From Agelas oroides (lineage: Eukaryota; Porifera; Demospongiae; Agelasida; Agelasidae), in the NCBI GenBank assembly GCA_949130485.1, contig OX422184.1, positions 22,095,506-22,159,505 of the forward strand: a stretch of 64,000 bases of DNA, in the 5' to 3' direction. The first letter of the stretch is position 1, and each line of letters starts with the position of its first letter. The notes beneath the pieces are model-generated. The model was not told the DNA's origin and made no database searches. It saw only the letters and a program-made list of their open reading frames with translations. Shown in pieces: positions 1 to 11,609 of this stretch. A program made the translations under genes and the position numbers.

Positions 1-115
1 GCTACCATAAGACTCGTGACTCAAAGCATGTGTAAGATCGCATGTAGTGAGCCTACATGTACATGTTCCAAGCCCACATGCAGCATGTCCCAACTACCAG
101 ATTTAGCTGGACTCC

Positions 116-235
116 ATGTACATATGGGAGTGGCTCCGCCCTTTCCGTAGCCATCCACAGGTCGGGAGTTTAAAGGAGCCGAAACCTGTGTTTGTGCAAA
201 GATCAGACTGGGAACTCCCCTGACGACCAGAAAAA
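116..235. repeat. Dispersed repeat, copy 1
   Basis: About 110 bases here, including TCGGGAGTTTAAAG and GGGAACTCCCCTGA, reappear as the reverse complement at about 22,748-22,866 and again at 24,011-24,130. No coding potential or terminal repeats were found. It is a dispersed repeat of unknown class. Confidence 0.6.
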
Positions 236-271
236 GAAACTGTGAACTGGAAACAGCAGAACAGTCAAATA

Positions 272-530
272 TGTGACAGTCCCGTGTAGAAATCGAAGGT
301 TATTCCGTTGCGTATTTCGATCGCATCGCTGCGTTCAAAGCGCCGTATCGCTGAACTTCCGTTAAGGGCGGGGCTCATACGCGCTTCGTAGATGCGTAAA
401 TAGCTAATGAGTCTACGAAGCGCGTGAGCCCCGCCCTTAACGGAAGTTCAGCGATATGGCGCTTTGAACGCAGCAATGCGATCGAAATACGCAACGGAAT
501 AACCTTCGATTTCTACACGGGACTGCCACA
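272..530. repeat. Near-perfect palindromic foldback element
   Basis: The two halves are almost exact reverse complements, with ends TGTGACAGTCCCG and CGGGACTGCCACA, so the strand could fold into a hairpin about 115 bp long. Shared internal boxes are AACTTCCGTTAAGGGCGGGG and its complement. Related copies lie at 28,181-28,373, 29,951-30,152 and 52,294-52,559. It has no ORF and is a foldback-type non-autonomous DNA transposon. Flanking TA dinucleotides would fit a TA target site, but this is weak. Confidence 0.75.
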
Positions 531-984
531 TATGTAGTTACTACTGTGATACCCCCACAATAATAAGCTTAACATTACATTACTCGGCACGCTGTATCAC
601 ACGCATACAAGTCCTCCCAAAAGGAATAAGTAAATAAAATCAAATATCTCATTTTCACTGACTCATGGTGCAATGGACACGTTCCCTGCCACCCTCCTTG
701 TTAAGGAAGACTTTCCAAACACACACACATGCACACTACAAGGTCATCAAATTTATGCATGCACATAAGCATTTTACATCATGAATACACATCTATGCAT
801 ACACACAGATATTCATAACCCAAGAGAACATAGAAGCCACCAAGATGGGTGTTGAAAACATAGCCATGGTGTGGGCACCTAACTTTCTCCGCTGTCCCTC
901 AGATGACCACACCCTAATTTTTCAAAATACTCGCAAAGAAATGGCTTTCTTACGCCTTCTACTGAAATATTTAGACACTAGTGA
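531..984. other. Stretch with no recognised feature
   Basis: I see no exon, RNA gene or structured repeat here, only scattered short CA-rich runs. It ends where homology to segments B and C begins. Confidence 0.4.
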
Positions 985-1144
985 TATACAGTAGTTCATG
1001 TGGGTGTTGGGTTGGATCCAAGGTTTAGTGGCTATAGACACACATGGTCACTGTATACCCTAAGCTACCAGCCTACATCAACACGACTGTCAGTTGTAGA
1101 CGTTCACGATGTTTCTTCTATTGTGAAGTGACTATACCCACTGT

Positions 1145-1251
<107 letters not shown>

Positions 1252-1499
1252 GGACAAAGGACAAACGTAAGGAGCTCCCCTAAAGGGGATATGCCCCCCC
1301 CAGACCAATTAAGGCTGGGACCCCTGTGCGCTACTTCAGGGAACACTGGGCCTAGCGCTAGACAAACTCCTGAAGCCAGGCCAAGCACTCGCAGGAGCAC
1401 TGACTATGCCCCTCCACTGTGGTGTGGGCACCCCAAGTCCCACCTGTACCTCAGTGGAATTAGGCACAGCCAGTGGTCTTGTCCTTCCCCAGCCTAAGC

Positions 1500-1960
1500 C
1501 AGGTTCCCAATTTACTATTTTACTTGGGCCTGGGTTGGGTGCCAAGTGGAGAAAGAAAGATGTTTTTGTTTTTTTTCTCCTGTGGTAACTGGTGGGACTT
1601 GAACCTGTGATCTTTCGATTGACATTGCGAGTGTGTTTATCAGGGAGCATTGCCGTCAGCAGCCATCCTCTCGCTTGAGGTACTTTAGCAAAGCCGTAAG
1701 TTCGCAAGTTTACAAGAAATATGACTGGCAGCGTGCTAGCGCCGAGCTAGCTATATGTACAGCTCGATAGTGGTGCGCCAGGCAGGGCTAAGAGCACTAC
1801 TGAATGCATTACATCATTACGCGTTGCGGGCCCAGGCAAAAATGATATTGGCAGATTTTAATTTTGGCGGTTTCAACCCCAACCGCCAAACCACCAAATT
1901 TAATTCCCTGTCAAATTTTCCAGCTATATGGTTTACAAGTCATGTAGTTATTATGCAACC
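1500..1960 (-). repeat. Possible SINE-like repeat with a tRNA-type B box
   Basis: Read on the minus strand, this stretch contains GGTTCAAGTCC (about 1,595-1,612), which matches the RNA polymerase III B-box consensus. A region further upstream on that strand matches a repeat at 8,120-8,420 in the opposite orientation (shared GCTAGCACGCTGCCAGT and AATGCTCCCTGATAAAC). The segment C copy is at about 33,425-33,890. A tRNA-derived SINE is possible, but I could not place a convincing A box. Confidence 0.4.
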
Positions 1961-2242
1961 AAAAGGCGTCTGTCATATGTCTCTCTGAAATTTGATACTC
2001 AGCACGCATCTACTGTTGTGCTCGTATGCGATTTGACTTGTAAATGTACAAACACACACACGAAGCTGAACATATTATTATTCATAAAAATATTACCTTC
2101 CTTTACGGGTGGGGCTCATAAATGATGTGTCTGTGAAGTGTGTTTGAAGTTTTAATGAAAGCCGTACATGGTACGTATGTATGTCTCTCTAAAATTTGAT
2201 ACCCAGCACACATCTATATTATGCATGTATCTATCACACACA

Positions 2243-2274
<32 letters not shown>

Positions 2275-2739
2275 TGCACACACATACACACAGTCGTTTC
2301 GCCAACGGAACGCTCACGTGATTTTTATTTTTAAAGTTACGTCATTACAGCCACCTCGTGGTCGTGAATAGTAGCGAAGAACTCTCGCTGAGAAAGAGCG
2401 CTTTTTCTCATCGCTCACACTACCTTGGGAAACAGCAACAGTGTGTGATGTTTGACTATGAAGTAGGGGTTCTTGTTGCAGTGAGAATTTTTAATCCAGA
2501 CTGTCATGCCGCGTGATTCAACGCCGAGTTTGTCGTCGTTCCATAATTGGACAGGGTGATTTAGGGAAGCTGGTGGGATCTATTTTTTCTTGCGTTTACT
2601 GGAACAAGCTAGAACTGAGGTATGTTGTTACCAACTAACTGCTGAAGGTGTTAGACTGAAGATTGTGTGTTTACTGTACTGTAAAAAAGGTTTCCGGACG
2701 GCCTATATTCAGCACATGTACAAATACAATGGTTAGGCA

Positions 2740-3290
2740 ATCCATCAATCTTTACCAAACATCAATCGATGTTCAGCAGAATATGTTTAGCAAATATGTT
2801 TAGCCAAGATCGATCAATGTTTGCTGAACATCGATCGAAGTTTACTAAACATCAGTTGCTGTTTTTTGTAAAGGTCGTGTAAGGTACCGGATGAAAGTCG
2901 CATACGTCATCATTAATGCATTGCCGTGCAACGCCCTCTGCATACTTCAACTTTTGTCAGTCAGTATGAGAAAGGCTGCAATTTGGAAGGGGTGCCGTCC
3001 CTAAGGTGATCTTTAACAACAAAGAACTTCAACCCATAGCTGTACGTGCTTCCAAATTGCAGTCTTTTCTCATGCTGTCTTACAAAAGTCCAAGTATGCA
3101 GAGAGTGTGGCATGGCATGCATCCATGATGACGTGTGCGGCTTTCACCTGGTACCTTATGCGACCCTTTACGAAACAGCAGTCGATGTTTAGTAAAGATC
3201 GATGGATTGCCTTTTCTAGTAGAGATCAATCAAGGTTTAGTAAAGGTCGTGGGTTTGATAAACACTGGAGTTTTGACACAAATGGCACCC
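2740..3290. repeat. Imperfect foldback with arms of about 250 bp
   Basis: The left half, including AAGGTCGTGTAAGGTACC and GCTGCAATTTGGAAG, is mirrored in the right half by CTTCCAAATTGCAGTC and GGTACCTTATGCGACC. The centre is near 3,020. Arms are imperfect and contain repeated ATCGATGTTTAGTAAA-like motifs. It is non-coding and sits inside the 2.93-kb element. Confidence 0.65.
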
Positions 3291-3667
3291 CATAAAATTG
3301 TGGGGGCAAGCCTGAGTGAGTGCATACACTTGCCTACTCACAGGCTCAACCAATTGTTAAAATTCAAAGAGTAGTCGCCTATATAGCTCACCTGCAGAAG
3401 CATTTGCAACCAGGATAAATTATCTTGATTAGCAAGAAATCTCCCTTGATTATTTACTGTTGATCCCTTGGTTTTCATAGGGTAAGATGGTAGCCAAGCC
3501 TCCTTGGTTGGACTTCAGAGTCAAGTTGACCCCTTTCTGAGGATCCAGTTTCCATGGTAATACATCATATGGGAGGTCAAGCGCTAAGTGTGGAGATCGG
3601 TCACCGATATGTTGATCGTGTTGATGAGAGTGACATGAACGCGTTGTACAGTGACTCTATGGAAGGG

Positions 3668-4234
3668 TAGCCTTGTCCCCAGGCCCCGCCCAAAAAATCG
3701 GGAAAGGGGCCTGGTAGTGTTTTCGTGTATTTTTTGTCGACCATTTTGAGGAGCCAATCAGATTGCAGAATGAAACCACGCGGAACGTGATCCCGTCACA
3801 TGCCACAAGGCCAAAAGTGCCGACTATGCAATATGGTAGAGTAGCTCGTGATGGCGTCGTCTGTGTCTCCTACATATGTGCGGCAGTGGTGTCACGTTTA
3901 TGGGAGATCGGTGGATGATCGAAATCAGAGAGTGCTGTTTACCCATACGGGTTATCGAGACAAACTCCCCGATCGTCTGTTTGCTCGGGTCCCAGTATAG
4001 ACAGTGTGCATCCGAACTGGATAGATAAACACGGAAGATAGCATACTACAGCATCACTTGTTCAGCTTCATCTTGCACGCATTTGCATGATAGTCAGCTG
4101 ACATCAACGGTTGTAGTAAGGCGTGTCCTACTGTAGCACGCGTTTGATGACATTTACATTAGCGACAGAAAATACACGGAAGTGCTACCAGGCCCCTTTT
4201 CCGATTTTCGGACGGGGCCTGGGAACGAAGCTAA
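3668..4234. mobile_element. hAT-like MITE, TAGCCTCG family, with 8-bp TSD
   Basis: The ends are TAGCCTTGTCCCCAGGCC and the complement of TTAGCTTCGTTCCCAGGCC, with similarity continuing for about 50 bases. The flanks are an exact 8-bp direct repeat, TGGAAGGG, at 3,660-3,667 and 4,235-4,242. An 8-bp duplication is the hallmark of the hAT superfamily. No transposase is present. Family members occur at 24,652, 42,423, 43,894, 48,750, 50,103 and 57,575, and a related one at 12,739. Confidence 0.85.
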
Positions 4235-5296
4235 TGGAAGGGCTGGACCTGAACAGTAAGCCTAGGGCTGAATTTCTTAGTAACGTTATGCAATCACTGC
4301 GATTTTGCAACATTCCATTGGAGGTCAAGGAATGTTGTGCAATTACTGTGATTGTGTAAAGATTAGTGAGCAGTTCAACAAAAAGTGTCTCTAACTTACC
4401 ATCCCTGTCTGGGCCTTCTGAAGAACCACTGCACAATGCATTCATGCCATAACAAATACTTGCATTGTTTTCACTGCAGAGGGACCGCACACAACTATCA
4501 GGGATCATGTGAAGAGCTTTCTAATTCTTCTAAGACCAAGATTGGGGATGCCCTTCCAAGCAAACCATTCAACTCATATCTGTCTCCACTTCGGTGTAGG
4601 TGATCCAGAAAGGGAAATTTTTATATCTTACCTCCTAATTTCAGACAAGAGATATGTGTTCGTGTACAAAAATAGCTCTTTTACCCCTGTCACTTCACAG
4701 TTATGTTCAGTCTGTTTCATAATGCTCTCTTATCATGCAATGTTTTCATGTTGCTCATATAATTTTCTTTGTGTACAGTTATTAATTGCCAGCAGCTGCA
4801 TGCATGTTTGATCGCGCGCGCATGGTAATCAGCACACTGGAACAAATCCCAGTGTCTTTTAGCATTAACTACTACCCTTTTTCCTCTGGTTGTGTAGGGC
4901 ATGAAAGAATAGCACCTTGTAAAAATAATTTCCGGACGACTTTTGCGTACGGCCTCGAGTTGATATAGGTATGTTCTTGGCCTTGTCAACAGCGTATCCA
5001 GGCAGATTTCAGATTCCTGTTTCGATTGCTTGAAAGAAAAATGGTCGGTGTTCACGCGTATACAGCAGATCGTTGTTCTGTTGCTACCTTGCACGGTAAA
5101 AGCAGTGCCAAGTTGCTGTCGAAAATCTGAGCGCGGCGCAATTCTTCAATCCGCACCCACGGGTTAAAAATAAATTTGTATGGGCTCTAGTTACTTCCGG
5201 TTCCGTTGGCGTAATGACTGCACACACACACACACACATACACACGTGTATACACACACACACACGCACACACACACACACACACACATACGCGCG

Positions 5297-5337
<41 letters not shown>

Positions 5338-5339
<2 letters not shown>

Positions 5340-6021
5340 TGGTCAGGACGATGGAAGTGATCGTAAATCAGACATTTTCTCAAAGAGAGTGGAAACACTC
5401 AGTCCGCTCAGTTTTGAAGTCGGGGGTGAAACATTTTCAAGTCAACAACAAGCATTCTTCCCTTCAGGCAATTCACAACAACCAACTCATCAACAACAAC
5501 ATAGCGGTGCTGGCGTAAACACAACTGACGTTAGAAGACATTTGTACGACAAGCAAGACCCTACCCTCGGTGCAAAGGGTCCAAGTAGTAGAAAAACTGA
5601 TCTAGACTCTTACAATCACGCTCCTCACCAAACCTCACCTTCACCCACTGATCAAGATGAGAGTGTGTTTGACTCACAACAAGATCAGCTCAGAGAAGAA
5701 CAAGGCTCGAGACACTCCCTCTCCCCCTCTCACGGCAGCGCCATGGACCACTTGGACTCACAAAACTTGAGTTACAATAAAGAGTCTCGCACACTTGAAA
5801 TGCCGGCAAAACCAAATCGAAAATCACGAACTAGGCTAGGTTCAAACCCTGTCCCAATACGACCGGCCCATCCTGCCCCCAAACCACCTGCGGTAGCCTC
5901 CAAGCCAGCAAGGTCCCCAAGTTGTAGGGTACCAATGACCTCCGCCCCTACTCCTCCCCTCCTGAAGTCAAAAACATTGATGGAGACCCCAGTTGTCACC
6001 ATAGACGGTGCTGCTAAGAAG
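5338..6021 (+). pseudogene. Pro-rich exon, segment A copy (still open)
   Basis: This is a copy of the 16,665-17,351 exon of the working gene. It keeps the acceptor (a CA tract ending in CAG), the donor GTGCGT, phase 0 at both ends and an uninterrupted 228-codon frame. Differences from the working copy are a few substitutions and a lost Glu codon. It lies in a segment whose other exons are broken and has no WW exon before it, so I class it as part of a pseudogene. Because the frame is intact it could instead serve as an alternative exon. Confidence 0.7.
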
Positions 6022-6806
6022 GTGCGTACATACATGTGGAGCCTGAGGACGAGGGTGGTTATTGTCCAGATTGCAATCCGGGTTATGTAACTCACCTCCA
6101 GACGTGGATTGACCCAGGTTACAATCCTGATTAGGATCTGAACAGCACGTGTAAATAGCTGGCGTGGTTTGTAAGTGGACTGTCTGCTGCCTATGGAAGT
6201 TATCACGTATATTCACTAAAAGTAATCCATCCCCTCAGCCACTAGTGTCTTCCCATACTCACCTGAAACAAGAGGCCTGGTGATGTTTAGCTGATTCCTC
6301 GGGCTTCATTAAAATGGCTGAATGTCACCAGACAGGAATAAAATGGTTTTTGAAGATTTTGTTAAAATTTTTCGGGAATTTGCTGTCTAAACCACACGCA
6401 CGCCACATTCATAATGTATTGTGGGTGTGGCACACAAGTCTAGTTCTATCTAACATGCACTGTCACACGTACCATCGTCCACTTAAGCTTGCAGCTGTAG
6501 CAAAAGCAATGCCTACTCCGAAGGTATCTCTTTGAAGAGCGTTCCTTGAGGATTTGGCAGCTTACCCCTGGGATGTTGTCCATCAACACTCTTGAAGTCA
6601 GCGGGAAAATTTGGTTTATGGGGCAAGTATTTTCGTTAAAATAATTTTTGAAATTCGCAAAATTAAACAAGCAGCGAAAATTTTGTGCTGTATGGTATGA
6701 TTTAAACTAACCCAGTTAATATGAGTAAACAAGCGGTAGTGGTTCAGTTAGTATAAAGGGTGTCTGTGTTGATCATACTTCTTCGACTTTCACTCTTCCC
6801 TTTCAG

Positions 6807-6937
6807 GAACAGTCTGGCTCGAGGCCTGGAGTTGTTTACCATTGGTCTAGCGTTCTTCCCTCCCTCCTTCAAGTTCCGGTCCTATCTGGGGGGGGTACCT
6901 CTGGAGACATGTTGACCCTCAGCCAGAGAACAAAGGG
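6807..6937 (+). pseudogene. MyTH4 exon copy with +1 frameshift (segment A)
   Basis: This copies the exon at 22,269-22,398, keeping the CAG acceptor and the GGGGTGAGT donor. A run of eight G replaces the sequence that is CTAGAGGGG in the working gene and seven G in segment C. The exon is therefore 131 rather than 130 nt and the frame shifts. It comes directly after the Pro-rich exon, out of the normal order. Confidence 0.8.
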
Positions 6938-6953
6938 GTGAGTAGGGAGGAGA

Positions 6954-7039
<86 letters not shown>

Positions 7040-7051
7040 ACATGTGTGTGC

Positions 7052-7082
<31 letters not shown>

Positions 7083-7084
7083 CA
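6954..7084. repeat. (TG)n microsatellite just inside an intron copy
   Basis: An interrupted TG tract with CACG and CATG breaks begins about 15 bases after the donor of the exon copy ending at 6,937. Equivalent tracts follow the matching donors at 22,398 and 35,920. Confidence 0.9.
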
Positions 7085-7963
7085 TGCACTGACAGGGCAG
7101 GGGAGCAGGGGATACTTTGCCGGTGCCCCCCATCTTTTTTCCAGAGAAAGGGCCCCATGAGACTTTTAATTATTTTTATCTTTCTGGAGGTTCACCTTCA
7201 TGCCGTTTAGTTATCTATCACTTTTTGGCACCAGGCGTTGCAATCAATGAAACGCTTGGGCAGAACGATCAGTAATGCTTTCAGTGAAGGATGGAAAAAA
7301 ACCACTCCGACACGTGTAGACATGTGGTACGTTTTACTAATTAACAGTTAATTATTAATTGACCCCCTAAAAACTCGATTTCCCATGGCCCCTCTGCTCT
7401 GACGGTGGGTGCGTGTGGGTGTGAGTATGAGTGTGTGTGTGGGTGGGGAGGGGGGAGAAGGTTGAGGGAGGTTGTGTACATGTGTGTGTGAAAGAGAAAG
7501 AGGACAAGATGGAGGGAAGTGGAGGAGGGAATGAAATCAGAAAGTTACATGTAAGGACTTGATGCTGGGGAAAGGTCAGGATATCCTTGCTTCCGGTTTT
7601 CTTAAAATTACATTCTTGAGCACACTAAAACTGGTATTGTCTGCTATCCCGTTGAATTTAGCTCAGGAATCAGGCTGGGATCAGCTTTTGTATGTCATAA
7701 CAGAACTACCAGTGAACTTCTTTGACCAGCTCCAAGGTTCCATCTCTTATGTATGGGAGCATGCAATGTCCGACATCCTCTTGCTCTCTCTCTTCTCCAC
7801 TCTTTCCCCTCGGCATTTGGCATAAATATGCATTTTTGTGGGATTTCTCAACATTACTATACTATACTATACTTTTATTTGTCTTTCTTCGCTCTCCCTC
7901 CACTTCCTTTCTACCTCCCACCCTCTCCCACTCTACCTCCCACCCTCCCTACCACCCTCCCAG

Positions 7964-8064
7964 CACCCAATCAAACAGCCAATGATGCTCACTCAAGACA
8001 AACAACAGAAGAAAGATGCAGTGGATTTGTTCAAGCTGGTTCTGCAGTACATGGGAATTCTAAG
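7964..8064 (+). pseudogene. MyTH4 exon copy with 7-nt deletion (segment A)
   Basis: This copies the 108-nt exon at 19,046-19,153 (HPIKQPMMLTQDKQQKKD against DPIKQPMILTRDKQLKKD). Seven bases are missing near the 3' end, giving 101 nt and a frameshift. The same deletion is in segment C, so it predates the A/C duplication. Splice signals (CAG before, GTATGT after) persist. Confidence 0.85.
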
Positions 8065-8119
8065 GTATGTTGTGACTAGAACTGGCACATGCAGTGCTTT
8101 CATACTTTAGCCCATTTCT

Positions 8120-8420
8120 AGGTGGTTGCTATGTGCAATATGCTGTATAGCTGGCAGTTTGGCAGTTGGGGTTGAAACCACCAAATTAAAATCCACCAAT
8201 ATCATTTTTCCCCGTAACACGTAACGTTTTGCATGCAGTAGCTGTTGGCCCCACCCCTCTACACTAGCTGTGCATGTAGCTACATTCAGTGCTAGCACGC
8301 TGCCAGTTTTACTTCGTGTAAGTTTGCAAATTCATGGCTTTGTTCAAGCACCACAAGCAAGAGATGGCAGTGCTCCCTGATAAACCGACCTGCCCATCAC
8401 TGACAAAGAGATCAAACTAA
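8120..8420 (+). repeat. SINE-like repeat, second copy, inverted
   Basis: Shares GCAGTTGGGGTTGAAACC, GCTAGCACGCTGCCAGT and GTGCTCCCTGATAAAC with the minus strand of 1,600-1,960. The segment C copy is at about 37,171-37,471. Confidence 0.5.
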
Positions 8421-9643
8421 CGAACAAACGTGTGAAAGACAGCTTTTTAAGTCCGGTTTGGGGTCAAATCGTCAAATGTAAAGACCACCAATATTCCGGT
8501 TATACAGTATAGTACACTCTGTGTTAAGCAGTTTGTATCATTTGGACATAAAGCCAGTTATTATTACTTAGGACACGATGCACCAATATATTGGCACGGA
8601 GATCCCGCACAGTACTAAGTAGCGAAGCCAAGCAAGATTTTTGGATTTTAGGGGAAATCCCTACATATTCACTGTAGGCCACACCCTTCCACTTACATCA
8701 CTGGTGGGGAAGGCTGGAAGGGGCGGTGCTAGTTCAGGATCAATTGTGAATTTGCCAAGGGCTATGAAATGCAATAATTTGTATGACATGATTAGAAGAA
8801 AAATGCGTGCAAGGGTGATCAACATCTTTGTACGGGTACCTATCTACCCTCGGGTATTTAGCTTCTATCTATCTATGTATGTCTGTACACTAAGTGAGCC
8901 GCTAGTTTCTGTGGTGCCACAAGTTGCACAATTTATCCGACGTCAGTCACACTAATACTCTGAGTCAAGTCAACATCAAAGAGCGAGAGCGAGAAACAAA
9001 CTTTGGTGGCAAGCTCTACAGCATTTGCTTGTCTTGCGAGGCTTGGCGATACTAGAAACGCCATCTCACCATACTTACACCATCTCTAGGTGATTGCGTT
9101 TTTGCTGTAAGACATTTTTATGTGTACGAATTAATTAGAGTACGAAAATTAGGACCTTTTTCTGGAAAAGGGAGTGTACTAATTAATAGGGTTTACAAAT
9201 TATTAGAAATTCTATGGTAACTTGGAAATCTGCTGAGTTTGTCGGAACTGTGCGTAGTAAGTGAGTGTAGCTGGTTTCAAGTAGTTAGCACCCTGTGTTC
9301 AAGTACAAGCTTCGTGTCTGGCTACCTTGGCCAAGTTTGCATTCACCAACAAACCTTGTACCAAACCTGCATGTACGAACCTACGAACCTTCGTGCCTTT
9401 CCCGAGCAATGATGTCAGTCAAAAGCTGTGGTCTGGCTTTACCACTCCTTAAGGCTTACCCTCAAGTTATATGCCGTAAGCGATGAGTTGTACATATTGA
9501 GCCACATATGTGGCCTTCCTGGTAGACTAAGTGACAATTATTGGGCTACTTACGTGGCCTCCTCCGTGTGAATCAAAGGGTTATATAGGTCAAAGGTCAG
9601 CAGTTGAAATGTCAGAAGTGTTTATATCTGTCTGTGTTTGCAG

Positions 9644-9759
9644 GTGAAAGATGAGAACCAGATTGCCCTTGAGATCACAACTATGGTGTGGGAGAAGTAA
9701 AGACTTTGAGGCGAGCTGTTTATTTAACTGTGCCGACAGACTAGCAGCAATAACAACCC
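9644..9759 (+). pseudogene. MyTH4 exon copy with stops and lost donor (segment A)
   Basis: This copies the exon at 21,535-21,650. The frame starts [18 protein letters not shown] and then meets TAA, with further stops downstream. The splice donor, CCCGTGAGT in the working gene, is CCCATGAGT here, so the GT is destroyed. Confidence 0.85.
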
Positions 9760-9839
9760 ATGAGTAACAGTCTTGTGATACTTCTGTTGCTTAGTCTTGT
9801 GACACTTCTGTTGCTTAGTCTTGTGCCTGGAGGCTGGGG

Positions 9840-9890
9840 TACATGTACTCCTACATACATGTTGACCCCTAGCCAGAAAATAATGAGATT
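9840..9890 (+). pseudogene. Remnant of a second MyTH4 exon copy (segment A)
   Basis: CATGTTGACCCCTAGCCAGA followed by AAATAATGAGATTAGGAGGAG matches the 3' end and donor region of the exon at 22,269-22,398 (CATGTTGATCCTCAGCCGGA, then the donor). The donor is degraded. It is in the correct position after the copy of the preceding exon, so segment A holds two copies of this exon. The segment C counterpart is near 39,144-39,200. Confidence 0.6.
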
Positions 9891-10068
9891 AGGAGGAGAA
9901 AAAGGAGATGGAGGGGCGGGGGTGGGGTAGAAATTGGCAAGTTAAAGAATTGATTCTGATAAGAGTCTGGGATATAGCCTACGCCTTTCCCGTGTCCAGT
10001 TTTTGGCCACTTACCGTATGCTGAAATAGAGGGGCAATGCCTGGGAGCATTTATCTCATGAGTAATGT

Positions 10069-10617
10069 CAAGAGCGCATGACGACGTCATTTTTATTTGG
10101 GAGGGAGGAGGAAGAGTGTGTAACTGGCAAAATTTCGAATCAGGCAGAATCTCCCGCATGTACTAAAAGTAGAACAGACCTTCGCACAAGTTCGCAGTTT
10201 CACGATCTACGACCTCACAACGCAGTGCTACCCTCGTAGTCAACAAGATGAGAACGCTCGAAGCTTACCTGGCAAGTTCTACCTACGCAGGAACGGTTGT
10301 CGGCCCTTCCTGACGCAAGGAACTTTGTGTTACGATGGTATCCACGGCTGACAGTCGAAGAGGGTCGCATAGCCTTTCAGTCAAACTCTTGAGCATCTCC
10401 TTGGGTAACGCGCGGTCCTTATCCAACTGATAAGCCTCTAACTCGATTGTTTGCCAGCTGGTTTTACTCACGCTTCACCTGCACACTAGCTACAACTCGA
10501 CCGGATGTGCTATTTATAGTACACGCGAAAGATTCTGCTTTCACCACGGCCAGAATAGGAAGTTACAGGCTCTTCCTCCTCCCTCCCAAATAAAAATGAC
10601 GTCATTATGCGCTCTTG
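10069..10617. mobile_element. MITE with about 55-bp inverted ends (segment A)
   Basis: The ends are CAAGAGCGCATGACGACGTC and its approximate complement. The inverted repeats run on through TTTGGGAGGGAGGAGG and an AGTTAC box. It sits inside a tandem array whose units flank it (AATGT and GATGT at the edges). The segment C counterpart is 39,376-39,923. Confidence 0.7.
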
Positions 10618-10801
10618 GTGATGTCAATACCAATGTCAATGATGTAGGAGGGGCAAGGTCTGGGAGCATTTATCTCATGATTGATGTCAATATGTAGGAG
10701 GGGCAAGGTCTGGGAACATTTATCTAATGAGCGATGTCAATACCAATGATGTAGGAGGGGCAAGGTCTGGGAGCATTTGTTTCATGAGTGATGTCAATAC
10801 C
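10618..10801. repeat. Tandem repeats of about 60-75 bp
   Basis: Several imperfect units contain GATGTAGGAGGGGCAAGGTC, then GGGAGCATTTATCTCATGAG and GATGTCAATACC. Unit length varies because the GTCAATACCAAT part is sometimes missing. The array continues at 11,221-11,300 beyond an inserted element. A similar array is at 39,924-40,136 in segment C with a different number of units. Confidence 0.7.
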
Positions 10802-11220
10802 CAGAGGAGGTCCGACACAGTCACGTGCACTATGCATTAATGAATATTCCAAGGACTAAAAACCATCGATACAACAATCGGAAACGCTGTGCGACAAAGA
10901 TCACGATGGGTTTAGGGGGGTTTTCGTGATGCTGAAAGTGTCTTGCCAGTCTGAAGTAACATTGCATACCTTTGTGACCTCCAAACGGCATTTATGTGGC
11001 TGTTGAGAGCTAGATGAGCTGCAGTGATCGATCTCGACCTAATAGACAGCTTCAGTGTGGTTGAAAATACCCCCCAACCTGAGTGAACCCAGCACGCTAG
11101 AAACTTCTGATGCCCAGAAATCACTCTTGAAGCAATGGAATGCAGGAGGTTAGTAATTAACTTGACAATCAGGGATCACGTGTTGATGTATATGACATCA
11201 CAAGTGTCGGACCTCCTCTG
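10802..11220. mobile_element. hAT-like MITE with 9-bp matching flanks (segment A)
   Basis: The termini are CAGAGGAGGTCCGACAC and its exact complement. Both flanks read GTCAATACC (10,793-10,801 and 11,221-11,229), consistent with an 8-bp hAT-type target duplication plus one chance base. The element is inserted in the tandem array. The segment C copy at 40,137-40,545 has the same position. Confidence 0.85.
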
Positions 11221-11546
11221 GTCAATACCAATGTTAATGATGTAGGAGGGACAAGTTCTGGGAACATTTATTGATGTCAATACCAATGTCACTGATGTAG
11301 GAAGTAGAGGTCTGAGCAAGCTTCAAGCCTTTTTGTGTAGTGCCTGTCCAAGCGTCAAAGAATGATTGTGAAACAGAAAACTTACTGCTCATTATTCCAG
11401 AGAATGGTGTTTTTTTTTTGTTTGTTTGTTTGTTTGTTGTTTTTTTTTGGTGGTGGAGCGAGGCTAAGGGTACTGCTGTGACTGGATATTTACCTTTCAC
11501 ACACACACACACACACACACACGCGCACACACATGCACACACGCAG

Positions 11547-11609
11547 GTACCAGTGGAGGTATGCACAGTACTATCACAAGCGTTTGGAGGAAATGGCTCA
11601 GATGTGTTA
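11547..11609 (+). pseudogene. MyTH4 3' exon copy, 2-nt deletion (segment A)
   Basis: This copies the exon at 29,779-29,892 and starts after CA tract plus CAG, as the original does. GTATATGCACAG has become GTATGCACAG, a 2-nt loss that shifts the frame, and similarity fades after ATGGCTCAGATG. The segment C copy at 40,844 shares the deletion. Confidence 0.8.

Larger units (their letters stand above)
2291..5220. mobile_element. 2.93-kb non-autonomous TIR transposon in a CA tract
   Basis: The ends are imperfect inverted repeats: CAGTCGTTTCGCCAACGGAA at the left, and the complement of CAGTCATTACGCCAACGGAA at the right. The element interrupts a CA repeat that is continuous at the matching place in segment C (34,160-34,320), so it inserted after the A/C duplication or was precisely lost from C. 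No reading frame resembles a transposase. A target-site duplication cannot be read because both flanks are CA repeat. It hosts two nested elements, at about 2,740-3,290 and 3,668-4,234. Confidence 0.75.

Noticed and set aside
4717-5094. 125-codon minus frame inside the 2.93-kb element as a transposase
   Set aside because: No catalytic motif or domain pattern; composition is like the surrounding non-coding sequence.
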